Shown one piece after another: positions 1 to 13,214 of a stretch of DNA of 64,000 nt (position 1 is the stretch's first letter; each line of letters begins with the position of its first letter). The translations under genes were made by a program, and so were the position numbers. Below the pieces are notes generated by a model. The model made no database searches and was not told the origin of the DNA. It worked only from the letters and a program-made list of their open reading frames with translations. The stretch lies in the NCBI RefSeq assembly GCF_040954645.1, contig NC_092810.1:75646660-75710659 (forward strand), written 5' to 3'. This DNA comes from Diabrotica undecimpunctata. Lineage: Eukaryota; Arthropoda; Insecta; Coleoptera; Chrysomelidae.

Positions 1-723
1 ATAAGTACATGCTTCAAAATCAAGTGGACTATATTAGCAGTATTATTAGATAAATTAAGGTACAATACCAGTCAAATACTGATAAATAATTTAGTTTTTA
101 GAAAATTGGCCAATAGGATATATTGTGTTTTTTGAGAAAAACATTTTTAAAATGGAGAAACACATGTTGTCGAACCTATAGTTCAAATGTAGTAAGAAGG
201 AGATGACCATTTTGGTGTGTTCATAGGTGCAGTATCCTTGAGGATACGTCGTGTTCTGAAAATATATTGTGGTTCTTCATATAATGGTTAAATTGCTTTA
301 TTTCTTTTATAAACCACATGGTAATATATATTGTTGGGTGTGTCCATAAAGTTAAAATTTAAAAAAAAATTGTTTTGCTTAATAGAGATATAACATTGGT
401 AACCACAAATGACTACTATTAAAAAAATGTTTACAGTATACAAATGCAATACAAATACAAAAGTATTACAGAAATAATGTGAACAGACTTACCTATGATC
501 TTGTCAGTAGGTATGGTATGTCTTGTCATGGTAATTTACAAGCTCAAATAAGACAAAATTTTTACTGTTAATCCATTGAATTTAAATAGTTCAAGCACTA
601 TGTAAAGTTAAATCTACATTCAGTTCTCAATTTTCTTCTCTCTTAGAATACAAACCTTATTGCTTTGAATAATTTAGTAATTTTCTGGAACCTTTTAAAG
701 AATTTAGATATCAATAAAGCTCA
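1..723. other. AT-rich intergenic DNA, nothing recognised
   Basis: No open frame of note, no repeat family that I recognise and no RNA gene. Short A and T runs only. Confidence 0.6.
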
Positions 724-801
724 AACTCTCTCTATCTCTCTCTCTCTTTATCTTTCTCTCTCTCTCTCTTTATCTTTCTCTCTCTCTCTATCTCTCTTTT
801 C
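724..801 (+). repeat. (TC)n / TCTT pyrimidine microsatellite
   Basis: About 78 bases of almost pure pyrimidine on this strand, built of TC dinucleotides with regular TTTATC interruptions spaced about 26 bases apart. It is the only non-TA microsatellite of this size in the window. Confidence 0.9.
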
Positions 802-1938
802 ACAATAAAACATTTAAATTTTAAATTACACATAAACCATTACAGATAGTTCATACATACTGATAATTGTTTCTCTTTTATTGTACTTATTATTTATTTT
901 GCTTATTATGTCATTACCAAATGTTGACTAATTACTTTAAAATTATAAATCTGATCTATTTAGTTTCTGATACAATCCTTTAATTGTTACATTAAATTCA
1001 TTTAGTCTTTGTAAAAAATATGTCACTATATCAAATCATTTATGTTTACTTCACATCATAGAATTGGTTGATTATATTTACAATACTAATAACATTGAAG
1101 AAGAGCTGTCATAGTATAACCTATAACTACATTAACTATTTTAATTTCATCTCTCAAAATTTATTAGACAACAAAAAAACTATTCCTGTTTGCCAGTTCC
1201 TCCTACATAAAAGTAATGTAGTGCACAATGTACAAACTACCCCGTTTTTTAAATTAAATGTCTGTTTTGTGTTTTGAATGTGTTCTGTTTGTCCTTAAAC
1301 GTTTTTTAATTTTAATTTTTGAAATTTATTTCCAATACAATTTTCTGACACCACAATAATTTCTTTCTGCCTAAATAATAGACCAAAATTGGATCTTTAT
1401 TTACTTGATGAATATAATTTGGAGGAATTGCACACCCAATACTAACATCAAAAATAGAACATCTATCTGTTCTAGATAAATAATTTCTATAAATAACAGA
1501 TATTTTAAAATATACCTCTTCAATAAATATAAATAACTTTTAAATAATATAACATCACATTTTGATTTTCAACAAACAATTTACATTGATACCTACATTA
1601 CTATCCTAGTTGTTAATATCAATTTTCCTCTCAATAACTATTCCTTTACTCGTTAAACAGTTGCAGTAAAACCGATGATCACCTGTCAGCAGTTTACCAT
1701 AACAGATTTTTAAACTGTGTTTTCTTAAACATTTAATAATAACCCTTGTATCGGGATGTAAGTAATATTTATTTAATTTCAATTTTCACTACATCATTTT
1801 TCACTTAATTTTTATTTAATTATTTTAAATTCATATTTAATAAATCGCACACATATAATATTGGAATAATTGCTATATATTTTGTACCAGACAGCGCCCT
1901 AATATGGGTTATTATATTTTTATCATTTAGTTTACCAT
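802..1938. other. AT-rich intergenic DNA, nothing recognised
   Basis: Small open frames here (for example one of 69 codons at 1068-1277) have low-complexity composition and no family signature. The last part, about 1750-1938, probably belongs to the Penelope-type tail that follows, because the downstream text matches other copies in the window. Confidence 0.5.
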
Positions 1939-1939
1939 A

Positions 1940-2052
1940 TATCGTTGACCTGAAGATGCATAGCAAATTATAATATGCGAATCCGGTCGTTGGTACCAGA
2001 ATAAATTTATTGTGAGTAAGTCTTATTCTTATTTCTTTTACCTATTATAAAT
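1940..2052 (+). ncRNA. Hammerhead ribozyme-like motif in a Penelope family B tail
   Basis: The stretch holds the conserved pieces of a hammerhead ribozyme in order. These are CTGAAGA at 1950-1956 (consensus CUGANGA), a 5-bp helix II GCATA/TATGC at 1958-1962 and 1974-1978, GAAT at 1979-1982 where GAAA is usual, and CCGGTC at 1983-1988 with a self-complementary CCGG in place of helix III. The bases before CTGAAGA can pair with the bases after GTC as a short helix I. Penelope-like elements are known to carry such minimal hammerheads in their terminal repeats. The text that follows (ATTGTGAGTAAGTCT) recurs at 17.8-18.5 kb, which defines the family. The fourth base of GAAA is changed, so activity is doubtful. 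Confidence 0.6.
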
Positions 2053-2116
2053 ACTTTAATTACGAACATAAAAATCACATAGAAATACGAATTATAGGAT
2101 CTTTATTGTTGCAGAC

Positions 2117-2305
2117 AAACTTAAATGCTTTTTACATACACAATCTGGACACACTGCAGACTTCTGTCCTTACCATCTAGAAATATCTAGCAATCCCTCT
2201 CTAAATATAACTTCTAGCCAAATCCCACTTGATCCTTCTAATATATCTCTTCCTTCCTCCTCTACAAAAGAAGAAATATATGCAAAAACACACCTACTAA
2301 CCTAA
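2117..2305 (+). pseudogene. LINE ORF1 fragment with a zinc knuckle
   Basis: A 62-codon open stretch contains a CCHC-type zinc knuckle, CFLHTQSGHTADFC, in which the second cysteine has become histidine, followed by a serine- and proline-rich tail that ends at TAA 2303-2305. Zinc knuckles of this layout close the nucleic-acid-binding ORF1 protein of I- and Jockey-type LINEs. An I/Jockey-type ORF2 end lies on the same strand at 3.07-4.26 kb, with a reverse-strand LINE between them, so the two pieces may come from one split element (inference). Confidence 0.5.
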
Positions 2306-2344
2306 CAATCCAAAATGAACAATCTCTAACACGAGTATCTTTCC

Positions 2345-3000
2345 CTTTTAACATAATTTTTCTCTAAAAAATACCAAGAAGTCTTTCATCAGTTTGAGAT
2401 AAGGTCCACGTTTCAGCCCCATATATCCACGTTTTATATTTTTATATTTTAAGTGTTTCTGGAGACCGTGAACAGTTCTGTTTGTTATTGCTATGCGTCT
2501 TTTAATTTTGTCGCTTGTCGTGTTTTTGTAGCGTTTACTAGCGATCCAAGATATGTTCTTTGACTTGCTCAAAGGTATGGTTGTTAATTTGAATTATCTG
2601 TTGGATATTTCGTCGATCTATTAAAAATAGTTCCATTCATTCTAATATTTAGTTGTCTGATTGCCTTTTCCACGACAGTATTAAAGAGGAAACACGCCAG
2701 CGCGTCCCGCAGTCTTAGACCATTATTGATGTCAAAGAACGTAGAGTTTTCTCCTGCAATTCTAACGCATGAGCTTACGTTTTGCATTGTTAGTTGGGTC
2801 AACTTAACTAACTTAGGTGGGATCCCAAAGTCTATCATTGCATTATATAATTCAGTTCTTTTTACTGTCATTGACTGCTTTGAAGTCGAGGGAGGGATAG
2901 TGTGTATCTATGTTATATTCTAGTTACCCTTCTAGGATCTGTCTATGTGCTTCAATTTGATGTATAGTTGACTTTCCAGCAGTAAATCCGCATTGATATT
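2345..3000 (-). pseudogene. LINE reverse transcriptase fragment
   Basis: Read on the reverse strand from 3000 to 2345, three frames together give consecutive parts of a non-LTR reverse transcriptase. First comes a YQCGF..GKSTI..I block, then a D-F-K-A block (about 2890), then FGIPPKLVKLT and GLRLRDALACFLFNT (the RQGD...LFN motif, with Q-G altered) at 2584-2871. Last comes the post-catalytic IKRRI.ITNR block at 2348-2572. The YADD active-site block is missing between the last two parts. The fragment interrupts a forward-strand I/Jockey-type LINE, so it inserted later. It is dead because of frameshifts and deletion. Confidence 0.75.
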
Positions 3001-3064
3001 GACCAACAATATTCTTTGTAAAATGTTAAATCACTGTCAACAACTTTAAATTACCGGTTGTTGA

Positions 3065-4256
3065 TAACTTTAAAATATTAGGGTTGATATTTTATTCAAG
3101 ATTAACCTGGAAACAACGCATTCAAGAATCCAAAGGAGTTTGTCTAAAAAGGTTAAATATAAATTAAAACACTCTTACACTATCATTGGAGCGCCGAAGA
3201 AACTACTTTACTTAAAGTTAGATCACTGATATAGATCACTAATAAACCCTAAATCAACCTTAAATTTACTAAATACAGTACACAACACGGCTATCCGCAT
3301 ATGTCTTGAAGCATTTCGTTCTAGTCCAGCAGAAAGTCTTTACTGTGACACACATTACTTTTTTTTGACTACATTTACTTATAACATTATCACACCAATC
3401 CCATAACAACACCCCATGTAACTTAATTATATATCCTTTTGTAGTCTTCTACAGCCGTTATTAAAAGATATAAATTTGTCTAAAACCAGAACTCTACCAT
3501 TCTCCAATAATCCCTAATACCTACTACATTATGATATTTTCTTCGCCAAAAAAAAAAGATGCCAGTGTTAATATATTAAGAATTTGCTTTCTAAAACTGA
3601 TAAGCAAAAATAAGTATAACATAATATGTAGTTCTTTACACTGATGCGTCAAAGACTGAAAGTGGAGTTGGATATTCTATAACCACAGTACAACAGATCG
3701 AACTCTATAATATTTCTCCATGGTGTAGTATCTACACTGGTGAACTACTAGCTATCTCACGTGCTTTCAAATATGCTCAACAATATCCGAACACACATAT
3801 AGCCATAGACACTGATTCACTTTCCTCTATATACTCCATAAATACTACATCCACCAAAAATCCTCTCATCCAACATATGCATCATGTATATCAGCTTCTT
3901 ATAAACCAAAATACAAGTCACTATGATATGGGTATCATACCATCTCAGGATTAGTGGTAACCAAAAAACCGATTGCTTTGCCAAAAAAGTCGCAGCATCT
4001 ATGGACTCCATTAGTAATATACAATCCTGAAACGATATCTAAACGCAAGATTGAAGAAACCTAATCTATCCACCTGGCAAATTCACTGGAATAAAGTTAC
4101 TTCAGCACTGCATGAAATGAAACCCTCAAGTGAACCTATTCCCTGTCCTGGTTTATCTTAGAAAAATGTGGAAATCATACGGAAATCATAATCATCAAGA
4201 CTATCTGATAACATTATCCCCACAAGAAAAATGTCAACACTGTATTATGGAGGATT
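3065..4256 (+). pseudogene. I/Jockey-type LINE ORF2 C-terminal part with RNase H
   Basis: The region encodes, in broken frames, the linker after the reverse transcriptase (LLNTVHNTAIRI...AFRSSPAES, about 3265-3350). A ribonuclease H domain follows, opening with LYTDASKTESGVGYS (about 3633-3680) and continuing with TGELLAISRAF and AIDTDSLSSIYSI, which carry the usual Asp, Glu and Asp positions. It then decays near 3960, where a TAG interrupts the frame. The presence of RNase H after the RT separates this element from the LINE-A, B and C relics downstream. The 5' part has been cut off by the reverse-strand LINE at 2.3-3.0 kb. Confidence 0.75.
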
Positions 4257-4319
4257 AAAACGGGGAGTAGAGGAGAAGGAAGAGAAGTTGGAGAAACAGA
4301 GATAATTAGTGGCAAAAAA

Positions 4320-5294
4320 CAAGGGAATCAATCAGCGGTACTCCGAATAGATGGAGAATATACCGATCAGGTCAAAATCTTAAGGGTAGTGAGACAGGGG
4401 TGCATAATTTCACCACTGATATTCATTCTGTACTCGGAGCCCATTTTTGAAGAGGCTCTAAAAGATATTGATGAAGGCATCTCAATAAATGGATTCAAGC
4501 TCAATAACCTGCGGTATGCAGATGATACAATAGTGTTTTCCAATACCATAGAAGGGCTGCAAAACATAATGAACAAAATAACGGAAACAAGTAGAAAATA
4601 TGGACTGGATATAAACACCAGCAAAACCATGCTAATGATCATCAGCAAAGAAAACATAAATGGAGCAAATCTGTATGTGAACAAAATGAGAATTGAACGT
4701 GTCTCACAATACAACTACTTGGAAACTATAATCAATGAGTCGTGGGACAATACCCAAGAGATTAAATGTCGCATCGGAAATGCAAAAGGTGCATTCTTGA
4801 CTATGAGTTCTGTGTTCGAGAGCCATGACCTCACCCTAGAAACAAAAATAAGGCTGCTTTAATGTTATGTGCATTCAGTGCTTCTGTACGGAGTAGAAAC
4901 GTGCACATTGAAGGCGGAAACTCTATCAAAACTTCAGGCTTTTGAGCTATGGTCATACAGAAGAATCCTGAAGATACCATGGACAGACAAAATCACCAAT
5001 GAAGATGTACTGCGGAGGATGAACACAACTGCGGATTTGGTCAATATCGTGAAGAGCCGTAAGCTGCAGTACTTGGGACATATAATGAGAAATCAAGGCA
5101 GATACGAGCTACTTCAATGCATTTTGCAAGGTAAAATTGAAGGAAAAAGGGCCCCAGGGCGAAAAGGAATATTCTGGCTTGCTAACCTGAGAGCATGGTA
5201 TAGAAAGACCTCAACACAGCTATTTCGTATAGCAACCAATAAAGTCAGTATAGCTAGAATGATCGTCAAAGTTCGGAACGGACAGGCACCCTAA
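4320..5294 (+). pseudogene. LINE-A reverse transcriptase, 3' half, one internal stop
   Basis: One frame runs from about 4320 to 5294 and is interrupted only by TAA at 4860-4862. It starts inside the RT palm: VRQGCIISPLIF (motif B region), then NLRYADDTIVFS with the catalytic YADD at about 4512-4523, then the NTSKTMLM and YLETIINE blocks. After the stop come the thumb and C-terminal blocks (LLYGVETCTL, RRILKIPWTD, RKLQYLGHIMRN, and a GKRAPGRKG patch) and a natural-looking stop. It lacks the endonuclease and the RT fingers. The same family recurs at 22.87-23.18, 23.3-23.8 and 56.0-56.8 kb. This is one of the better preserved LINE relics in the window. Confidence 0.8.
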
Positions 5295-5414
5295 GAAGAA
5301 GAAAAAACAAGGAATATGACAAAACTGACAAAACCCTGGCAATGAAAACGGACCCGAATAAACTAAATCAGAACGAAAAACATAAAACACATAAAATCAT
5401 CTTGCAAGAAAAAA

Positions 5415-6608
5415 AATGAGCATACCATTTGGAAAATTGGAGCTTGGAACATAAAGTGCATAGATGATGAAGAAATAGAACTAGTAGAGGAGTTTGAGGC
5501 TGCAGAATTAAGTTTATTAGCAATATCAGAGACCAAGAAAAAAGGACGAGGAGTAGTAAAAACGGAAAATAATCACACCTTAATATATAGCCGAGTATCA
5601 GATGATAATGATGACATTTGGCATTTGTGGACCTGAGAAAGGCGTATGACTCTGTACCAAGGCCAGAACTATGGGAGGCAATGTACAAATTAGAAATACA
5701 GACGGAACTCATAGAAGCTAAAAAAGCTCTGTATAAAGAAAATAAATTGTCCATTAAAATGGGAACAACCCTATTCCAACTATCTCCAACCCTATTCAAA
5801 ATATACTTGACTACATGGAAAAGAAAATGCGAAGGCATGGTAGTACCGGTACAGAACGAATACCTATATACGTTAAGCTTTGCACACGATCAAGTAGTGA
5901 TTGCACAAGACCAAGACGACCTCAGCTACACGATGAAGAAACTGCAAGAAGAATATACCAAGGCTGGCCTAGATATTAACCTTGCAAAAACAGAGTACCT
6001 ATCTACAAGTGAAGAAGACATAGAAGATCTACAGATTGATGACAACGTAACAATCAAAGGAAAGGATAAATTTAAATACTTGGGGTTTATAATCACGAAA
6101 AACGCAACAACAGAGGAAGAAATAACACAAAGATTAGGACAAACAAGAACAGCAATCCGACAACTTAACTCAGTATGGTGGGATAGACACCTAAATATGA
6201 AGACAAAAACACAGATTTATAAAACATTAGTGCGAAGTATTATGACATATGGGGCTGCAAACTGGATCGTAAACAAGAAAAACAGCAGTAAGATAGTAGC
6301 AACAGAGATGGAATGCCTGCAAAGATGCTGCAAAGTAACAAGAATGGATAGGAGAAGTAATGACGAAATAAAGCAAAGAACATCAATAGAAACAGACATA
6401 CTAACATATATAGAACAAAAAAAACTAAAGTGGTATGGACATGTAAAAAGAACTAGCGACAGCAGATGGATAAAGAGAATAACCGAATGGAGCCCCATAG
6501 GAAGGAGGAAAAGAGGACGACCCCGAAAATCCTGAAGGAACGAAGTAGACGACGCCATGAGTAAGAGAGGCCTAAACGATGGAGAATGGGACAACAGAGA
6601 GAGATGGA

Positions 6609-6632
<24 letters not shown>
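5415..6632 (+). pseudogene. LINE-B: endonuclease start joined to reverse transcriptase
   Basis: The first 200 bases encode the start of an apurinic-type endonuclease (IGAWNIKC, then LLAISETKKKGRG). At about 5610 the frame jumps to an RT fragment beginning FVDLRKAYDSVPRPELW, so most of the endonuclease and the N-terminal RT are deleted. The RT runs open from 5618 to 6535. Its active-site block reads SFAHDQVV where FADD or YADD is expected, so both the tyrosine and the first aspartate position are damaged. The C-terminus carries the KRGRPRKS signature, a TGA at 6533-6535, then in-frame remnants ([16 protein letters not shown]) up to about 6632. The element ends within 30 bases of a long TA array. 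Confidence 0.75.
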
Positions 6633-6818
<186 letters not shown>

Positions 6819-6824
6819 ATATAT

Positions 6825-9375
6825 TATATCAGATGATAAAAGAGCAGCTGTAGGTGTAGGTTGTATAATATATAAAATATTGGAAAAACGGATATACTTC
6901 TGAAAAACATGGTCACAAAGAATACTGCTAATAGAAATGAGCGATAATGAATGTAGCCGTAATAAAACTATTATAGTAGTATATTTATCAAACAGAGATT
7001 GAGTAACGTACAAAGCAGAGATAAATTTTGGGAAGAATTAACGTTTGCAATAGAAGCCGCAAGAGGAGAAATACATTGCAGTGGCTTTCAACAGCAGGGT
7101 AGGAATAAAAGACGAAATATACAATAGACATATAGGACCATATGGAGAAATAACTAGAAATGACAATGGAAGGATATTGTTACAATTTTCCACTTTAAAC
7201 AATATGACAAAAACTGATATATTTTTTAAACACTAGGAAATCTACATATATACTAGAGCAGTAAAGTGTCGAAATGAAAAATCTATAGTTGACTATATAA
7301 TAGTTGAAAGCAATGACAGAAGAAAAGTAATAGATGTAAAAGTACATAGAGGACCTAAAATACGCAGCCGACCTTACATGCTACTAATGAGAACAAATAA
7401 AAAAGAAGACAAAGACTAGTACAGAAAAGAAAAAACCAATGGTAAAAGAGATGATAAAAATGTATAAGCTAAGTAATAAAGAAATGGCAAAAATATTTAA
7501 GAAAAAAGTAAACGAAAAACTTACAACAATAAAAGGAACAGACGAAAATTATGATATAAACAACCTATGGAACAACCACAAGGACCTGCTACTGGATGCA
7601 GCAAAGAAACAGAGAGCGTGGTGGTCCGAAGAAATCAAAAAGCAAGTAAAAGTGAAGAAAAATGCATGGAAACAATATCTGAAAGACAAACCAAATGAGA
7701 AGTATAATAAATGTAAACGTGAAAGAAAAAAGGTAAAATTATTGATAACAGCATCAAAGAGAGATAATTGGGAAATGGGAGAGAAAAAAACATGAAATAT
7801 ACAGTATTAAAAATAAAAATGGAGAATTAATAACAGAAACAAAAGAAATAGTTCAAAGATGGAAACAACACTTCAAAGAACTGCTATCGGATATAAACCA
7901 CGACGACATTAACGAAGAACAAAATAATATATTGGAAGATAATACAGAAAACATATTTTACAGAACCTTGGAGACGATAAGAACACAAAAAAAAACATAA
8001 AAGATACAGTATTAAAAATAAAAATGGAGAATTAATAACAGAAACAAAAGAAATAGTTAAAAGATGGAACCAACACTTCGAAGAACTGCTAACGGATATA
8101 AACCAAGACGACATCAACGTAGAACAAAATAATATATTGTAAGATAATACAAAAAACTCAATATACGAGGAAGAACTAGTAGGAGCAATAAAAACGTTGC
8201 AGTATGAAAAACTTCCTGGAGTAGATAGAATAACAACAAAAATTATAAAAGACATGGATAAAAATGGAGAACAAATTTAATATTACTAAAAATAATGAAT
8301 AAAATATGGAAAAATAAAGGTATTCTGGAAGATGGGAAAGTGTCACCAATACAACACGTACAAACTCTAAGAAAAAATAATAAACAGACGATTAAAAACC
8401 ATGACAGAATATAGATTAGACGATTCACAAAGTATATTTAGAAGTGGTAGGAGTATACAGGATCATATATTTTCTTTTAAGATATTATATAAAACAGATA
8501 ACACAAGTGGCGTTGCAATTTCATACAAGCGTAGCATTCCTTGACATAGAAAAAGCCTTTTACAAAGTACCAGGATAGACACTATGGAAAATATTAAGAG
8601 AAAAAGGAAAGGACAACAAGTTACTAAGAATGATACAAAAGATATACAATGAGAACAGTAATAATACATAATTAGAAACGTTTACAATAAATGAAGGCTT
8701 AGGTGCACTTAGCCCAACACTATTTATAATATTTATGGACGAAATTATAAAGGAAAGACATGCGCAACAAGAAGTAAAAAACTGAATATTGGTATTAGAA
8801 ATCTGCAAAAAGTAGAAATCTCGGAATAAGTATTTGCTAATGATTTGGTGCTAATTGCAAAAACTGAAAAAGAACTTCAGAATAATTTGGAACTATGGAA
8901 AGAAGTACTCACTGAAAACAGAATGAAGATAAATATTAGCAAAACAAGAGTTATGCGGATAGGAGAAACAAGAGAAAAACTTAATATAGCAATTGAAGGA
9001 ACAGAAATAGAACAAGTTAAAACTTTTATATACAATGAACAACAAATTTATATGCAGAAAAGAAATATCACGGAATACAAAAATGAAAGTTTTCAAATGT
9101 TTCCAAATCAGTTTATAGACTTGTCCTGACTTTTGGCAGCGAATCATGGGTACTAAAGGAACGGCAAAAGAGCATAATACAGGCTATAGAGATGAAGTTT
9201 TTAACAAGAGTCAAACGGGTTACAAGAGTGGGAAGCAAAAATATTGAACAATTAAAAAGGGGAAGACCAAGATAGACATGGGATGAAGTAATCGGGAAGA
9301 TATTGGAGGGAAGAAGATTGACATTGACGCAAAAAGGTATATCTGTCAATAAAATTCGTAACGATTGTCAAAATT
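6825..9375 (+). pseudogene. LINE-C, endonuclease to C-terminus, heavily mutated
   Basis: All major LINE ORF2 regions can be followed in order through many frames. The endonuclease has AVAFNSRVG, IGPYGEITRND and EKSIVDYIIVE (about 6830-7380). The linker MVKEMIKMYKLSNKEM... is open from 7439 to 7795. An RT start reads GELITETKEIVQRWKQHF (about 7820). The RT palm has VFANDLVLIAKTE, with YADD changed to FAND, at about 8831-8869. After SKTRVMRIGE comes a C-terminus with LKRGRPR and TWDEVIGKIL (about 9245-9310). The endonuclease catalytic region has frameshifts, and at least a dozen stops are present. A 200-bp internal duplication is described separately. Clade assignment is uncertain. Confidence 0.75.
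7799..8150 (+). repeat. Internal direct duplication within LINE-C
   Basis: The segment beginning ATACAGTATTAAAAATAAAA at 7799 recurs at about 8005, and the two copies stay alignable for about 140 bases. Both encode the same RT N-terminal block (NKNGELITETKEIV). The duplication is tandem, about 205 bases apart, and adds a second copy of the block to an already dead element. Confidence 0.85.
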
Positions 9376-10280
<905 letters not shown>

Positions 10281-10329
10281 GATGATGGTATTGTTTGTGA
10301 ATGATTTTAATGAGCAATGAGTGTTTTTT

Positions 10330-10437
<108 letters not shown>

Positions 10438-11049
10438 TTTTATCGCGGTTCTCAAAGAATTAGTTTGTAAGCACTTTTTGAAATTATCTTTATTATATCT
10501 ATTATGAAACACACATATACACCTAACAGAACCAATGTAAAATTTAAAATTAACTATCTTTAAATTGAAATTCTTATGAAACTAATTAAATTATATAGAC
10601 AATGTAAATTTTAAACAAACTATCTTTAAAATTGAAATTCTTATGTCACTAATTAAATTATATTAACAAAATGTTGTACCTTTCTGTCACTGAATGCCTA
10701 AATGAAACTGTTCTCCAAAATAAAGATTTTAATCACCACTCAATGTCTTCGTTCTCAGCCTCGGTTATCTTTCTTTTGTAAACTTGCCTTGCCCAATACT
10801 CCACAATGTTTTAATTATCAGCTTCCACCAATTTAGAATATTTTTCTTCTTAATAGCATTTATATTTATTCTTCTTTTTAATACACCAATATCCAATCAC
10901 CATATAACTATTATAATTTTAATTTCTTCTAATCTCCAACCAATATTCTTCTAATATACTTTCCAATACTATCAAATTTTACTACTAAATCACTGATTAT
11001 TGCATACTTTATACTTTCTTCCTAATTCTGACTGACTAATGACTTTTTA

Positions 11050-11285
11050 CTGACTTTATACTGACTGCTTACTAACTGTGTATCTCTTTATACTGACTTT
11101 ACTATCTTGAAAATCTCCCCAACTGACTAACTATATACTGACTGCATACAGACTGACTTAATGACTTTATACTGACTTCATACTGACTGCTTACTAACTG
11201 TGTCCTCTTTTTTTATATTGACTTTACTATCTTGAAAATCCCCCCAACTGACTAACTATATACTGACTGCTTACTGACTGACTGA
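11050..11285. repeat. Tandem duplication rich in CTGACT
   Basis: Two copies of a unit of about 110 bases lie head to tail. Both contain ACTGCTTACTAACTGTGT, a TTGACTTTACTATCTTGAAA-like stretch and CCCAACTGACTAACTATATA. The young LTRs carry only one loose CTGACTTCT region at this place, so the duplication is private to the old copy or its subfamily. Confidence 0.8.
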
Positions 11286-11910
11286 CCATCTTGAATCCAA
11301 ATCACCGAGTATTTATATCTTTTCAATGTTCCAGAATCATCTGGCAAGAAATCATATTCGAATTGTTCTATTTCCTACATATATGAATGTTCTCGAATAG
11401 TCTCTCCTAGCAAACAGGGTTAACTTAGTGTTCTAGAGAATTATTTACTTTTCTATCGAGAATTTTATTGACATTTAGGCTTTTCAGATCAGAAACTAAA
11501 CTTATATGTAAATTAAACACCCCAAATCAATAAATTACACTATTTCAAATCCGTAACTATATGTAAACTAAACATCTTAAATCAACAAATAACCCCACTT
11601 CTACATTCGCAACCATCACTTAACTGTCACTTTCAGAGTATATTTGGTTGCCTATGCACATGGCTCACTTAAATATATCTACAATATCTTAATTATTAAA
11701 ATAACCAAATACATTGTTAAACACTTTTTAAACTTATTATAATGTTAATTCCTTAAGAATGCCCTCATATAAATATATTCTATAATATTCTCTAGTATAT
11801 AGCTTATTAAAATAATCAAATACTTTTTATATCTAATATTATCTAGTGTGTAACTTATAAATTATTTTTTTTAAACACTATTTTTCTTTTTCCTATGTTT
11901 AATATCATCT

Positions 11911-11912
<2 letters not shown>

Positions 11913-12003
<91 letters not shown>
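11913..12003. repeat. (TA)n microsatellite
   Basis: About 90 bases of pure TA beginning directly at the CA end of the old solo LTR. Confidence 0.95.
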
Positions 12004-12007
<4 letters not shown>

Positions 12008-12775
12008 ACGAGTGTTTATCCGTTACTTCACTAGAGTAAAAAAATAAGACACAATAGTAAAAATAAAGCCATTGATTTATTCATATGTAGGCGTATTAGA
12101 ATCAGCACACAAGGAGGAGTATAATTATTAACTGTTTATATGAAGATAAAAGTTAGTGCATGGATGATCGAAAATTATTCTTTGGTCGGACCAATATTAA
12201 TCCCCTTCACAGACATGTCCCGTTTAAACGAGAAATTCTTCTTTGTATTCGTCCAATATAATTTCAGATTTGTACCTGTCCCCACTATAATTTTGGCATC
12301 AGTTGGTACCACGCCAAAATTTATCCTAATAAAGTCATGATTAACTGTTTTTTTTCTATTTTTTCACTTCATTTATTTATCTAATTCTCATTTTCTCAAC
12401 ATGCTTTAGTTATTATTTTTAACTGTAGCTAGCTAGCCAACGTTTAGTGCCATATTTCATAGCTTAGGCTGTTTTATAGAAATTGTCTTTCATTCTTATT
12501 TGGTATATTTCTGTCATGTAACACACCACTCGCCTCCATCCATTTCACTCATTCCGCTCTCACTCTAGTACATGCATGTTCATCTAATTTTCGATGCTAG
12601 ATACTCATTACTCTTATTTTTTACATTTTACTATACAAAGTTATGTTATTCACATCCAGTCTATATATCACATCCAGAGTCTATAACGCACACAGGAATA
12701 TCACTTTAAAATTCCCCTGTTATCTGGATCAACGCTAATGAGACAACAAACAACTAAACACTGAGCTCTGAATCA
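12004..12775. other. Intergenic DNA, nothing recognised
   Basis: A 66-codon open frame at 12140-12340 has ordinary composition but no signature, and I do not call it a gene. Confidence 0.5.
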
Positions 12776-12779
12776 AATT

Positions 12780-13040
12780 CTATTTTAACATTAAATTGAT
12801 TAGTCTCTCTCACTTATGTCCTAACACTTCTGATAATCTTCACATACTCATCGGGAACTCCTCTCCTGCTGGGTCCATGTCAAAGTACCTGTGAATGTAC
12901 CCTATCATATGCTTTCTTAAGCAATGTAAACACCTCATTAACGTTGATTTCTTATTCCAGCTGTCTTCTTTATTATTAGCTTTCGTATAATAAAAATTGC
13001 ATCATCTGTTTTTTTCACGGATCCGTCTATCAATTTCTTG
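12780..13040 (-). pseudogene. Degraded LINE reverse transcriptase fragment
   Basis: On the reverse strand one frame gives DDAIFIIRKLI (about 12990). A second gives VFTLLKKAYDRVHSQVL followed, after a stop, by RRGVPDEYVKIIRSV (about 12940-12820). These are the A-Y-D-R-V and G-V-P-x-E-Y-V blocks of a LINE RT palm. It is short, frameshifted and has no active-site motif. Confidence 0.55.
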
Positions 13041-13214
13041 GTCCTGAAGTGCATACCTAACCTTTGGTTTTGTACACAGGTTCTAAGGTACTGATAGATA
13101 AATTCAAAGAGGTGGGTGGCATTTGGCCTATTTCACCGCGACCTTTTTAGATCTATTTTGGTTCTCTAAGATACTGATACTGAGATTCTACTGTATTCAG
13201 ATATAATTTTTTTT

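Noticed and set aside
5368..5838. Reverse-strand 156-codon frame overlapping LINE-B
   Set aside because: It is the complement of LINE endonuclease and RT codons and has no own signature. Similar antisense frames at 7884-9349 were dropped for the same reason.
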